From contig CAMDAD010000003.1 of the NCBI GenBank assembly GCA_945888515.1, positions 1 through 64,000 on the forward strand: 64,000 nucleotides of DNA. Reading direction: 5' to 3'. The notes below the pieces were generated by a model. The model searched no databases and was not told where the DNA came from. It saw only the letters and a program-made list of their open reading frames with translations. Numbering within the stretch: the stretch's first letter is position 1; every line of letters begins with the position of its first letter. Of the stretch, positions 16,058 through 25,565 are shown piece by piece. The position numbers and the translations under genes are program-made. Source of the DNA: Akkermansia muciniphila (GTDB lineage: Bacteria; Verrucomicrobiota; Verrucomicrobiia; Verrucomicrobiales; Akkermansiaceae).

Positions 16058-16834
16058 TCAGTGCATGGTGCGGCCACCGTTGACGACTAGCGTCTGTCCC
16101 GTCAAGAATCCCGATTGCGGACTGGCAAACCATGCCACCGCCCATGCCACATCCAGCGGAGTTCCCCAGTGTCCCACGGGAATGGTTTTGACGTAAGCAT
16201 CTTTCGCATCCTGAGGAACCGACTCGTGCCGCTCCACCGGTATCCAGCCAGGAGCCACGCAATTCACCGTGATGCCCTCCGCCGCCAGTTCGTTTGCCAT
16301 CGAGCGCGACCATCCCACCTGAGCACCCTTCGCAGCGACATATGCCGAGAATTCCGGCACTCCCTCGTGAAAAACCTCACTAGTGATTTGCACGATACGG
16401 CCCCAGCGGCTCGCTTTCATTCCTGGCAAAAGACGTTGCGCTAGCAAAAAAGGGCTTTTCACGAAGGCTTCATACATAGACTGATACTCTGACCAGTCGT
16501 AATCGGCGATCCATTTCATAGGCTGTGGCGGCGTAGCATTGGTCACCAGAACATCCACTCCGCCCCAGTGCTCTTCAATTTCTTGCGCCATGCGCTGGAC
16601 TTCCTCGGCATCCATGACATCACCCGCTACCAAGATCGCCTCCCCCCCAAAGGACCGGATCTCATCTACCACCGCATGACCCAAAACGAGGTTGGAATAA
16701 CAATTCACCACCACCTTGGCTCCGAGTTGAGCTAGCAACACCGCGATGGCCTTGCCCAGCCCGCGACTGCTTCCTGTCACCCAAGCCACTTTCCCGTCCA
16801 ATCGTAACCCTACCAAAGAATGTGTCCCATGCAT
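16058..16834 (-). CDS. SDR-family oxidoreductase (FabG-like)
   Basis: 258 aa classical short-chain dehydrogenase/reductase with a Rossmann fold: TGSSRGLG cofactor loop (20-27), catalytic Ser in QITSE and Tyr-Lys in YVAAK, VNCVAPGWI after the active site, and LTGQTLVVNGG at the end. The common NNAG motif is TNATPP here. A gene of this shape could act in fatty-acid synthesis or sugar/alcohol oxidation, and nothing here decides between them. It is the first gene of an operon with the small membrane protein, lipid kinase and SanA-like gene. ATG at 16834 is followed by an extra seven residues before the conserved core. Confidence 0.88.
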   Translation of the reverse strand: MHGTHSLVGLRLDGKVAWVTGSSRGLGKAIAVLLAQLGAKVVVNCYSNLVLGHAVVDEIRSFGGEAILVAGDVMDAEEVQRMAQEIEEHWGGVDVLVTNATPPQPMKWIADYDWSEYQSMYEAFVKSPFLLAQRLLPGMKASRWGRIVQITSEVFHEGVPEFSAYVAAKGAQVGWSRSMANELAAEGITVNCVAPGWIPVERHESVPQDAKDAYVKTIPVGHWGTPLDVAWAVAWFASPQSGFLTGQTLVVNGGRTMH

Positions 16835-17012
16835 GACTCATGCCTAAATCAAGCTGACATCTGCGTCAAGACCAGTCGTGCGGCATCGCACTCCGATCCA
16901 CCAGGCATGGCTCGCATCGGGACGAAATGCCATTTTCCCCAGAACGATGCGCTTGGCTTAGACGACATCTTTTCTTTACCATCATTCCGCTATCCCCTAC
17001 CTTATCCAGCAT

Positions 17013-18302
17013 ATGAACGTATTTCCGCTATTATTCTTCGCATTGTCATGCGTGATGTCCACAGCGGCACACAAGCCGAACGTCCTGCTGATTCTCGCGG
17101 ATGATCTGGGCGTGGAATGCCTCTCCTCCTACGGTGGCACCTCTCACAAAACGCCAAGCATCGACCGCCTAGCACAAGAGGGCATGCGCTTCTCGCGCTG
17201 TTTCTCCAATCCCTACTGCTCCCCCTCGCGCGGGTCGCTGCTGACCGGTCGCTATCCCTTCCAAAACGGCCTGAAAGTTGTCCTTCACAGTAAGAACCAA
17301 GAGAACATTTTCCTGAAACCCTCCCAGCCGAGCTTTCCACGCCAACTCAAGCAGCACGGCTACTCAACACAGATTGTGGGAAAATGGCACGTATCCCTGG
17401 AGCACAGACACAACACGATCCGCGAATTCGGATTCGATCACTACCAGACTTGGTGCATCTTCGATGAGAAAGGTGAGAAAACCACCCGCTTTTGGCAGCC
17501 CTATTTGATGCGTGACGATCGTATCATTGCCGATGAAATCAAAGACCGCTACGGCCCTGACGTGGACCTCGAAGTCTATCTCGACTTCATCAAGAGCAAC
17601 GCGAAAAAACAGCAACCTTTCTTCGCCTACTACTCGACCTACCTGCCGCATTTCCCTTGGGAGCCTACGCCGGAAAGCAAAGAAAAAACGTATCGAGCAC
17701 CAAGCGCCAGCCACAAAGGCGATCCGAAGTATTTCCCCGAGATGCTTGCCTACCTCGACAAACAAATCGGCATCATGCTTCAGACCCTCGATGATCTCGG
17801 CATCGCGGAGAACACCATCATCATCTTCCTTGCGGACAACGGCACCGATACCGGTCTCGTTCATGCTTGGGGAGACGGGAAATCCATCGCTGGCGGCAAA
17901 GGCACCATGACAGACCGAGGCACCCATGTCCCACTACTCGTGCGCTGGCCGGGGACCATCAAAGCGGGAAGCGTCTGCGAGGATCTCGTCGATCTCACCG
18001 ACCTCTTCCCCACGATCTGCGAGCTCACGGGGGCTGGGCTTCCTCCGCATTCCATCCACGGTCGCTCCTTCGCGCCACAACTCACCGGTAAGCCTGGCCA
18101 GCCCCGCGAGTGGATTCACATCCAACATGAGAACCATCGACAGATCAGAAATAACGATTTTATGTTAGACAATAAGAATCAGCTCCGTCGTGTTGTTCCA
18201 CTATGGGAAGCCCACGCCAAGGCCAACGAAGACCGCTTTCCCTCAAAAGAGGCTGCGGCGCGAAAATCGCTACAAGCCGTTTTTGATGCGTTAGGAAAAT
18301 GA
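17013..18302 (+). CDS. Secreted sulfatase
   Basis: 429 aa, type I formylglycine sulfatase. The signal peptide spans about 1-19. PNVLLILADD (metal-binding Asp pair) and the formylglycine motif YCSPSRGSLLTGR (Cys69 modified) follow. KWHVS and the second metal site FLADNGTDTG are present. Such enzymes remove sulfate from polysaccharides. Conversion of the Cys needs an anaerobic sulfatase-maturating enzyme or an FGE; none is in the window. The protein is short for the family, with a reduced C-terminal subdomain. It stands alone, transcribed divergently from the SDR operon, and is one of two sulfatases here. Confidence 0.92.
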   Translation: MNVFPLLFFALSCVMSTAAHKPNVLLILADDLGVECLSSYGGTSHKTPSIDRLAQEGMRFSRCFSNPYCSPSRGSLLTGRYPFQNGLKVVLHSKNQENIFLKPSQPSFPRQLKQHGYSTQIVGKWHVSLEHRHNTIREFGFDHYQTWCIFDEKGEKTTRFWQPYLMRDDRIIADEIKDRYGPDVDLEVYLDFIKSNAKKQQPFFAYYSTYLPHFPWEPTPESKEKTYRAPSASHKGDPKYFPEMLAYLDKQIGIMLQTLDDLGIAENTIIIFLADNGTDTGLVHAWGDGKSIAGGKGTMTDRGTHVPLLVRWPGTIKAGSVCEDLVDLTDLFPTICELTGAGLPPHSIHGRSFAPQLTGKPGQPREWIHIQHENHRQIRNNDFMLDNKNQLRRVVPLWEAHAKANEDRFPSKEAAARKSLQAVFDALGK

Positions 18303-18486
18303 TCTGAGAACGCGCGCGATTGATGGATCGCAGTCTCGGCCCAGCATTCCTAATCCTCGTTTGATGGGTGATGTATGCATCCGTATCGCTATCAAATCCA
18401 TGGATCGTCATACCTCCGCGCTCAAGGTAGTTGCACCTAACAATGTCAGATGGAACGAAACTTCTGCAGGCGTGTGACGGCGTGGC

Positions 18487-20046
18487 TCAGGAAATGCAGG
18501 GCGAAGCGACGGCGTTGCCCAGGCCCGAGCTGACATCGCGGTCGACGAGCGGACGCGCGAGCATTTCTTCATACATGGCGATGTATTGCTCGGCGACTTC
18601 CTCGTGATTGAAACGCAACTGGGACTCGCGCATGATGCGACGCAGATGAGCTTCTTTCACCTCTTGCGGTTGTCGATAAAATTCCATCGCCTGATCGGTA
18701 GCCCAACGCAAGGATGCGGAGCTGTAGTGATCGAAACGAAAACCATTGCCCGTGCCGGCATGAGTGTCGAGATGGTTGATCGTGTCGTATAGTCCGCCCG
18801 TGGCATGGACGATGGGTAGCGATCCGTAGATGGGAGCTGTCATTTGCGGTAATCCGCAGGGTTCGAACAACGAAGGCATGAGCATGAAATCCGATCCAGC
18901 GTATCCCATACGAGACAATCGCTCATCAAAATCGACGACCGCCACACGCCCGTGTAGACCGAAGGTGCGAACAATTTGATGGAAGTATTTCTGATGCGGT
19001 CCGTTTGCGATGATTGCGACCTGGAGGTTCTCATGCCAATAATCCGAAACCAGTTTGTGCAGGATGTCTGAGAGCAATTGCGGACCTTTCTGCACTGGGT
19101 CGAGGCGAGAGGGCCAGAAGAACAAGGGCGCGTTCGGGTTTTCTTCGAGATGTAATTCGCGCTGGAGAGCCAGTTTGTTATTTCGTTTGCCCTCGGTGAC
19201 ATCGATGAAATGGAAAGGATGTGGGATGAAAGGATCGGTCTCCGGATCATAGGAAACGTCTGGGGCATTGAGGATGCCCTTGGCACAGCCCGCCCAAGCT
19301 TTTTGCCGCAGTTCCTGTCGCACAGATTCTGGGACCATTAGGTGCCAGCCCTCGACAATCTCCCACAGGAAACGAGGGCTCACGGTGTTGATGAAATGCG
19401 CGGCAAAAATCCCACTGGTCAATAGATCGACAGGGTGGTAGTGGCGAGCCTGCTCGTAATTATGGGGCATGCCGTCGTAATAAAGATTTGCCCAGAATTC
19501 TGCGGCATCAATGCCGTTGTCCTCGATTTGCGGCAACCACACACGCTGGGTGTGGATGTTATGAACCGTAAATAGGCTCTTGATCCCGCGTCGCCGTGCC
19601 ATGCCAGGAATCAAGCCGGTCATCCAGTCGTTGCAGTGGATCAGATCCGGCCGGGCATTCGGGATAATGTGGTTAATGACCTCGCGCTGGAAGACCATGG
19701 CGATTTTCATCGATTCATCCTGATAGCCACTGTAGACTTGTTCTCGATAGTAAAAGATCCTGTCCTCGGCGAGGTGGATGTGTGCATCCGGAAGCACTTC
19801 GTAATACATGCGCAGTTGTTTCTCGTGCAAACTGAACACATCGCCCTGGAACATGCGTCGGTAATTGGGCAGCGCCACATGAACATCGGCCCCGAGCTCG
19901 AACAGCGCAGAAATCAGTGATGCCGAAACATCTGCTAGTCCTCCGGCTTTGGCCGACATCCGTTGCGCGTAGTTCCCCATACCCGAGGGCAAATAAGTGA
20001 TTTCCGGAGTAACGATCAGAATACGGGGTCGTGAGCTGCTTGGCAT
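18487..20046 (-). CDS. glgA: Glycogen/starch synthase (GT5)
   Basis: 519 aa. Transfers glucose from ADP-glucose to a growing alpha-1,4-glucan. It has the N-terminal substrate motif KAGGLADV (33-40), LIHCNDWMTGLIP, LFTVHNIHTQ and the C-terminal nucleotide-sugar motif FEPCGLPQM. The N-terminus carries a short extra loop (about 20-32) before KAGGL. No branching enzyme or glgC is adjacent. It lies 128 bp from the pyrophosphatase gene, on the same strand. Expected role is storage-glycogen synthesis from sugar surplus. Confidence 0.92.
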   Translation of the reverse strand: MPSSSRPRILIVTPEITYLPSGMGNYAQRMSAKAGGLADVSASLISALFELGADVHVALPNYRRMFQGDVFSLHEKQLRMYYEVLPDAHIHLAEDRIFYYREQVYSGYQDESMKIAMVFQREVINHIIPNARPDLIHCNDWMTGLIPGMARRRGIKSLFTVHNIHTQRVWLPQIEDNGIDAAEFWANLYYDGMPHNYEQARHYHPVDLLTSGIFAAHFINTVSPRFLWEIVEGWHLMVPESVRQELRQKAWAGCAKGILNAPDVSYDPETDPFIPHPFHFIDVTEGKRNNKLALQRELHLEENPNAPLFFWPSRLDPVQKGPQLLSDILHKLVSDYWHENLQVAIIANGPHQKYFHQIVRTFGLHGRVAVVDFDERLSRMGYAGSDFMLMPSLFEPCGLPQMTAPIYGSLPIVHATGGLYDTINHLDTHAGTGNGFRFDHYSSASLRWATDQAMEFYRQPQEVKEAHLRRIMRESQLRFNHEEVAEQYIAMYEEMLARPLVDRDVSSGLGNAVASPCIS

Positions 20047-20174
20047 GAGTATGAGTAGGTTAGAATGTTTCGTGCCAAAATTGCCCAGATTGTGACTTTT
20101 TATGCGCGCCGCAATGCTAATGCGCGTTTTTTTGAGCCGATTTTACGATCGTGCCGAATTTGTCACTGCGCCCA

Positions 20175-21869
20175 TCAACGACGGGCTACGCGAATCGCCT
20201 GACAGACCGAGGGAAATATCTGCTTTTTACGACTGACCACGCCAGGTGCGGAAAATGAATGCTCGCTGATTCGCTGGTAAGGGAGTGAAGCAAGCAGCGC
20301 ATCATTGCCCATGGCAAGGATGTGACTGAAGTGCTCGGTCACGTCGGTGATCACGAGACAAATCAGATCAAGATGTTCTTTGGCAACCAAGTGAGTCAGA
20401 TGCTGAATCAGTTCCGCTTCGCGCGCGGCGAGAGCTTCCATGCCAAGCTCCTCGACCTGGGCAATGGAAATTTTCAAACCCTCATCCATAAATTCCTTGC
20501 GGTCGGCATTGACGATGTCGTCCACACTGCCATTCGCAAGCAGGGAGCCGATGGCGAAAAACTTGCGCGTGAAGTTGGCGGCGTCCACGCCGGCGATGCT
20601 GGCGAGCCACGCAAGCATTTCACGATCCAGGTCTGTGGTTGTGGGCGATGTCAGATTGAGCGTGTCCGAGACGATGCCAGCCAAAAGACAGAGAGAAACT
20701 CCTGGCTCGGGAGTGAGGTCACGGTGCGCAAACTTTCTCGCTACAAGCGTAGAAGTAGAACCAACTGGCTCATTGAGATAGCGAATCGGTTCGCGAGACA
20801 CCAAATTTCCAGCGAGTCGATGGTGATCGATCACCTCAACGATTTCCGCCTCCTCTACGCCGCGCACCGCCTGGGCGTATTCGTTGTGATCGACGAGAGC
20901 CAAGCGAAGGCGTGGTGGATCCACAAGGTCAGACTTAGACACAACGCCGAGAAGGTGCTGGTCATCGGGCGATACTACCGGGAAAAGTTCCTGTGTCGTC
21001 GAAGAAACGCGTTTTTTCAATACCGAAACAGGCTCATGTGACGATACGGTGATAAATCCACTGTCTAACACATTACGCACCGTGCGCGAGCAACGGATCA
21101 GCGTGGTGCAGGAAGCTGTGTCCTGTTTGGCGAGTAGTAGGCAGATGTTTTTTTCTCGCGCGCGTTCCTCTAGCGCGGAATCGATCTGATAACCGCCGGT
21201 GATCAAGAGCGCGCGAACCCCGAATTCGATCGCCAACTTGTGGACGTGAGGTCGGTCACCACAGATCACTAAAAAACGATCAATCTTCCCCTCCTCCTTG
21301 GCTTGAAGCAGGCGTTTTTCCACGGTATCCTGTGAGGAGGCCCCGACAAGGATGATGAGATTTTCCTCGTCCTCAGCCACAGGACAAGGTGCCCCTGCGA
21401 TCTCGGCATTGAGCGTAGCTGCCATGTTTTTGAGAGCGACCAACACCGTTCTCACGGCGATGCCCTGGGTCTCGGCGGGCACCAGCAACTCTAACAAATC
21501 GAGATAGCGGAGTATGCCCATGACTTGACCGCTTTCGTCGACCACTGGCACGGCTCTAACGCCAGCGGAGAGCATTTTATGGTAGGCGATGAGAAACGTA
21601 TCGTTAGGCGAAAGTTTCACGACTTTCCGCCGGCACATCATCCCAGCGGTGGTGCGGACGTCATCGATCAATACTGGTGACTCGATCCCCGCTTCCTGCA
21701 ACACCCATGCGGTGCGTTGGGTGATTTCTCCGCAACGGGCCGCCGTGGCCGTTGGTTCGCCGGTAAGGCGCAGCAAGGCCGCATGGCCAATCGCCGAGCA
21801 GATCGCATCGGTATCGGGATTGCGATGTCCGATCACATAAAACGGCAGTTCGCTTTTCCAGGATTCCAT
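20175..21869 (-). CDS. ppaC: Manganese-dependent inorganic pyrophosphatase, DHH family, with CBS and DRTGG domains
   Basis: 564 aa. The family II pyrophosphatase core is split by a regulatory insert. The N-terminal DHH part has GHRNPDTD (about 14-21) and continues after the insert with LVDHNE and VIDHHRL, then the DHHA2 domain. The insert (about 65-300) holds two CBS domains (SAGVRAVPVVDESGQVMGIL) and a DRTGG domain (VICGDRPHVHKLAIEFGVRA). CBS pyrophosphatases are regulated by adenine nucleotides in other bacteria. The gene ends a minus-strand run, 29 bp after ilvN, and would pull biosynthetic reactions by hydrolysing pyrophosphate. Gene symbol by analogy. Confidence 0.9.
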   Translation of the reverse strand: MESWKSELPFYVIGHRNPDTDAICSAIGHAALLRLTGEPTATAARCGEITQRTAWVLQEAGIESPVLIDDVRTTAGMMCRRKVVKLSPNDTFLIAYHKMLSAGVRAVPVVDESGQVMGILRYLDLLELLVPAETQGIAVRTVLVALKNMAATLNAEIAGAPCPVAEDEENLIILVGASSQDTVEKRLLQAKEEGKIDRFLVICGDRPHVHKLAIEFGVRALLITGGYQIDSALEERAREKNICLLLAKQDTASCTTLIRCSRTVRNVLDSGFITVSSHEPVSVLKKRVSSTTQELFPVVSPDDQHLLGVVSKSDLVDPPRLRLALVDHNEYAQAVRGVEEAEIVEVIDHHRLAGNLVSREPIRYLNEPVGSTSTLVARKFAHRDLTPEPGVSLCLLAGIVSDTLNLTSPTTTDLDREMLAWLASIAGVDAANFTRKFFAIGSLLANGSVDDIVNADRKEFMDEGLKISIAQVEELGMEALAAREAELIQHLTHLVAKEHLDLICLVITDVTEHFSHILAMGNDALLASLPYQRISEHSFSAPGVVSRKKQIFPSVCQAIRVARR

Positions 21870-21898
21870 AATGCGGATGGGGAACGAGGTCGAAAAAA

Positions 21899-22435
21899 TT
21901 ACGTCGGCTGCTCGCCGCGCGCCATCACCACCTTGCCCGTACGCACGGTTTCGATGATGTCGAACTGCGAGAACATCGTGATCGCGGCATCAGCCTTGGT
22001 GCTTTCTCCTGTGATCATGACGATGATGCTGGTAGGTGTCAGGTCGATGGTTTTTCCATTAAAGTGCTCGCAAATCTGCAGCACTTGTGCGCGCTCGGCG
22101 GGAGAACAAGCAATCTTGATCATCAGCAATTCACGTACTACCGAATCATCGCTGGTGTGCTCGTAGCAATGAATGACGTCGATGAGCTTGTGCACTTGTT
22201 TGATGATTTGCTCCAGCCCGTTCGGATCACCGACGATGCCGATGGTCATGCGGGAAAAGCGTGCGTCACGGCCTTGGGAGACCACGAGGCTATCGATGTT
22301 GAAACCGCGCCGCGCGAAGACTTGGCAAATGCGCATCAGCACGCCGGGGCGGTTATTGACGAGAACCGAGAGCGTATGCACTGTTTGATTGAGCGAGGGT
22401 GCGACAGGTGTATCGGTGGTGACAATCGTTTGCAT
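21899..22435 (-). CDS. ilvN: Acetolactate synthase small (regulatory) subunit
   Basis: 178 aa. Two ACT domains: residues about 19-90 (LSVLVNNRPGVLMRICQVFA, RRGFNIDSLVVS) and about 95-175 (ELLMIKIACSPAERAQVLQI, then VMITGESTKADA). It regulates the catalytic subunit and confers feedback control by branched-chain amino acids. It lies 51 bp downstream of ilvB and 29 bp upstream of the pyrophosphatase. Symbol ilvN or ilvH would be equally suitable. Confidence 0.93.
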   Translation of the reverse strand: MQTIVTTDTPVAPSLNQTVHTLSVLVNNRPGVLMRICQVFARRGFNIDSLVVSQGRDARFSRMTIGIVGDPNGLEQIIKQVHKLIDVIHCYEHTSDDSVVRELLMIKIACSPAERAQVLQICEHFNGKTIDLTPTSIIVMITGESTKADAAITMFSQFDIIETVRTGKVVMARGEQPT

Positions 22436-22486
22436 AAAAGTATGATGGGAAAGATGGAGTGAAAAAAATGTGGTATCGCTGGCTGA

Positions 22487-24217
22487 TCACGTGGAACCGG
22501 TGGGCTTGGCCATTTTGTATTTCGGTGGCTCGATGAGCATATCCTCCAGCGCCGCACCCGCTGGAATCATCGGGAACACGTTGTCGGTCTTGATGCACTC
22601 GGCATGGATCAGGATGGGGCCGTCATTGTAAGCAAGCGCCTTTTTAATCATGCGCGTAACGTCAGCTGGGCGTTTGATGTTGACGCTGGGGATACCGTAG
22701 GCAGCGGCCAGCTTGCAGAAATCTGGATTGCCGATGAGGTCAACGCCGCTGAGGCGGTCATCGAAGAACAGCTCCTGCCACTGCCTCACCATGCCGAGGT
22801 AATGGTTGTTCAGCACCACGATTTTAAGTGGCAACTTATGAATCGCAGCGGTAGCCAGCTCGAACAAAGTCATCTGGAAACCACCATCGCCCGAGATCGA
22901 AATCACGGTTTTCTCTGGGCAAGCGAACTGCGCACCGATGGCGGCGGGGAAGCCGAAGCCCATCGTGCCAGCACCGCCGGAGGACAACCATTCGTAGGGA
23001 CGATCGTTGAGGAAGAACTGTGCAGCCCACATCTGGTGCTGGCCGACGTCCGTGGAGACGATGGCCTTACCTTTGGTCTGTTTGTAAAGCTCCTGAATGA
23101 CCTGTTGCATGCGCAGGCCACCTTGCTTCTTATAATTAAGAGGATACTTCTTTTTATAACCATCAAGATGAGCATTCCACTCAGTGGTTTCCAGTCGGGA
23201 AATGCGCTTGTTCAGCTCGCCCAGCGCCGCCTTGGCGTCACCTACGATCTGCACGTCCGGGCGGATCATTTTGTTCATCTCCGCGTTGTCGATATCAATA
23301 TGGATGATTTTCGCATTGCGTCCGAACATGTGCGGTTTGCCGATGATGCGGTCATCGAAGCGCGAGCCGACGTTGAAAATCAGATCCGCCTCGCAGATGG
23401 CTTTGTTTGCGTATGCGGTGCCGTGCATGCCGATCATACCCAGTGAGAGCTTGTGGGTCTCGGGGAAAATTCCTTTACCCAGAAGCGTCGTGGTAACAGG
23501 GCAATTCAGTGTTTCCGCGAAGTGAATCAGCTGCTCTCCCGCGCGGGAGATCATGGCACCTTGACCGGCGAGAATGACCGGTCGCTTGGAGTGAGCAATG
23601 ATTTGCAAGGCCTCATCGATGGCTGTGGGGCAGATTTTGTAGGCTTCCTCGGGGTGATAGCCGGGCAGATCGATCTCTGGCTCCATGTCGCCGGTGAAGG
23701 GAGATTGAGAGACGTCCTTCGGAACATCGATCAACACCGGACCGGGGCGACCCGTGGTAGCGATGTGATAGGCCTCGCGCGCCACTTTGGGCAGGTCGTT
23801 GGTGTTTTTGACCAAAAAGTTGTGTTTCACCACGGGCATCGTGATCCCAAAAATATCCGCCTCTTGGAAGGCATCTTTGCCGAGCATCCAAGTCACCTGC
23901 TGACCACAAAGCACGATCATCGGAACTGAGTCCATCTGCGCGGTCATGAGTCCAGTCACCGTATTTCCAGCACCCGGTCCAGAGGTGACGAGCACGCAGG
24001 CGGGTTTGCCAGTGGCACGGGCATAACCATCGGCCATGTGAACGGCTCCTTGCTCGTGACGCACCAGAACAAACTTCATGTTCGTCTTCACTGTCTCAAG
24101 CGCGTCAAAGATGGGAAGCGCAGCCCCACCAGAGTATCCGAAAACATACTCGATCCCTAATTCGTCGAGTGTTTTGATGAGCGCTTGTGCGCCGTCCATT
24201 TGTTCTTTACTTGTCAT
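22487..24217 (-). CDS. ilvB: Acetolactate synthase large subunit
   Basis: 576 aa thiamine-diphosphate enzyme for the first common step of valine/leucine (and isoleucine) synthesis. The catalytic Glu lies in [18 protein letters not shown], followed by TSGPGAGN. The ThDP/Mg2+ motif GDGGFQM and [16 protein letters not shown] are present at the C-terminus. The length is standard. It is the first gene of an ilvB-ilvN-ppaC unit. Upstream (24218-24791) there is no obvious leader peptide rich in branched-chain codons on the minus strand, so classical attenuation is not supported. Confidence 0.95.
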   Translation of the reverse strand: MTSKEQMDGAQALIKTLDELGIEYVFGYSGGAALPIFDALETVKTNMKFVLVRHEQGAVHMADGYARATGKPACVLVTSGPGAGNTVTGLMTAQMDSVPMIVLCGQQVTWMLGKDAFQEADIFGITMPVVKHNFLVKNTNDLPKVAREAYHIATTGRPGPVLIDVPKDVSQSPFTGDMEPEIDLPGYHPEEAYKICPTAIDEALQIIAHSKRPVILAGQGAMISRAGEQLIHFAETLNCPVTTTLLGKGIFPETHKLSLGMIGMHGTAYANKAICEADLIFNVGSRFDDRIIGKPHMFGRNAKIIHIDIDNAEMNKMIRPDVQIVGDAKAALGELNKRISRLETTEWNAHLDGYKKKYPLNYKKQGGLRMQQVIQELYKQTKGKAIVSTDVGQHQMWAAQFFLNDRPYEWLSSGGAGTMGFGFPAAIGAQFACPEKTVISISGDGGFQMTLFELATAAIHKLPLKIVVLNNHYLGMVRQWQELFFDDRLSGVDLIGNPDFCKLAAAYGIPSVNIKRPADVTRMIKKALAYNDGPILIHAECIKTDNVFPMIPAGAALEDMLIEPPKYKMAKPTGST

Positions 24218-24791
24218 GCTGTTGGTGAAAATTGGGGTTGGGCGGCAGAAGTTGGCAGATTTACGATACTAGCGCAACTCAAAATTGTGATTTTATCGAC
24301 AAATGAGCTTTTTTTCTGATTGTTCGATACTGAAAATGAGCTTCTCCCAAACAAACGCCATCATTCGCCATGAGACAGCCGCAGAAAACAACGAATTTTC
24401 ACGCATCGGATATTTATCCAGGCATTTTGCAACCTAGAGGCACTCGCGTGGTGTTTCTTTGGATTTTCGCGATCACAAAGACCTACGGCAGACAGAATTC
24501 GCGAAATGATACAAAAGGAATGAGACGAGGGCGCGCGTGCTACCCTCGCTAGATCTCGCTGATCTTCTCGATCAAAAAAAGAGATTGCCATCGGAGGAAT
24601 CGTGAGTCATAGTCGTTTCGTCAGCCCGCAAGAATGGCCACTCTCACTCGAGTCGCACTTGCGTCCGCTCTCTCCGTTCCGTGGTTTTTTGCCGCATTTT
24701 ATCAGATCGGGAAGCACACACCTGATGATCGTCACGCTCGCCTTTCTGTGGCTCGATCCTATGCAAACACCCTTCTTTTATTTCATTCTTC
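24218..24791. other. 574-bp divergent intergenic region (ilvB / yebC)
   Basis: This must hold the promoters for ilvB (minus) and yebC-rho (plus). No hairpin with a T tract and no riboswitch-like structure was recognised. A GTG at 24602 preceded by a good Shine-Dalgarno (GGAGG, 24594-24598) opens a 67-codon frame that runs 14 bp into yebC. Its product (SHSRFVSPQEWPLSLESHLR and on) has no recognisable fold. It may be a translated leader coupled to yebC or an accidental frame. Confidence 0.4.
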
Positions 24792-25556
24792 ATGGCCGGT
24801 CATAACAAATGGTCTAAGGTCAAGCACATCAAAGCCAAGGTCGACGCTGTCAAAGGTCGCATCTTTTCCAAATGTGCCCACGAGATCGCTCTCGCCGCGC
24901 GCGCCGGCGGTGCCGACGCGTCAGGAAATGCGAGATTGCGCACGGCCATCGATAACGCAAAGGCCGTTTCTATGCCGAGGGAAAACATCGAGCGCGCTAT
25001 CAAAAAAGGAACAGGAGAGCTGGGCGGAGCCGCCATTCAGGAAGTGACCTACGAGGGCTATGGCCCCTCCGGCACGGCATTCTTGATCGAGATCGCTACG
25101 GACAACCTCAATCGCTCGGCACAGGACATCCGCACGATTTTTTCGAAAAACAATGGCGCGGTCGCCACGCCCGGCTCCGTCGCCTATCAATTCGACCGCA
25201 AGGGCGAAATCGTGCTGCCCGCCCATGCCGCAAGCGAGGATGGCATTCTCGAACTCGCCGTCATGGCCGGGGCTGATGATGTGTATTCAGATGAGTCAGA
25301 ACACGTGATTCAGACTCAACCGACCATGCTCGCCACAGTCGCACAGGAATTGCGAGCACAAGGTCTCGCACTGCAATCAGAAAAATTCACCTCCATCCCA
25401 CAAACGCCTGTTGTCATCGATGATCCCACTACGGCTCGCCAAGCACTGAAGCTTTACGATCTGTTAGATTCTTATGACGACACACGCAATGTATTTACTA
25501 ACTTTGAGCTATCGGACTCGGTCCTAGCACAACTTGACTCTTCACCCATTCATTGA
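24792..25556 (+). CDS. yebC: YebC/PmpR-family protein
   Basis: 254 aa. Canonical N-terminus MAGHNKWSKVKHIKAKVDA fixes the start. YEGYGPSGTAFLIEIATDN and FSKNNGAVATPGSVAYQF follow. The family is described as DNA-binding transcriptional regulators, and recent work links members to relief of ribosome stalling, so the exact role is open. The last third is less conserved. It is followed 9 bp later by rho, and the two are likely co-transcribed. Confidence 0.93.
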   Translation: MAGHNKWSKVKHIKAKVDAVKGRIFSKCAHEIALAARAGGADASGNARLRTAIDNAKAVSMPRENIERAIKKGTGELGGAAIQEVTYEGYGPSGTAFLIEIATDNLNRSAQDIRTIFSKNNGAVATPGSVAYQFDRKGEIVLPAHAASEDGILELAVMAGADDVYSDESEHVIQTQPTMLATVAQELRAQGLALQSEKFTSIPQTPVVIDDPTTARQALKLYDLLDSYDDTRNVFTNFELSDSVLAQLDSSPIH

Positions 25557-25565
25557 TTTTACCGC

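Noticed and set aside
20322-21041. 239-codon plus-strand frame
   Set aside because: Lies opposite the DHH/CBS pyrophosphatase, which is fully supported by motifs.
24602-24805. 67-codon GTG-started frame with good Shine-Dalgarno before yebC
   Set aside because: Possible leader, but the product has no recognisable features and overlaps yebC; too weak to list as a gene.
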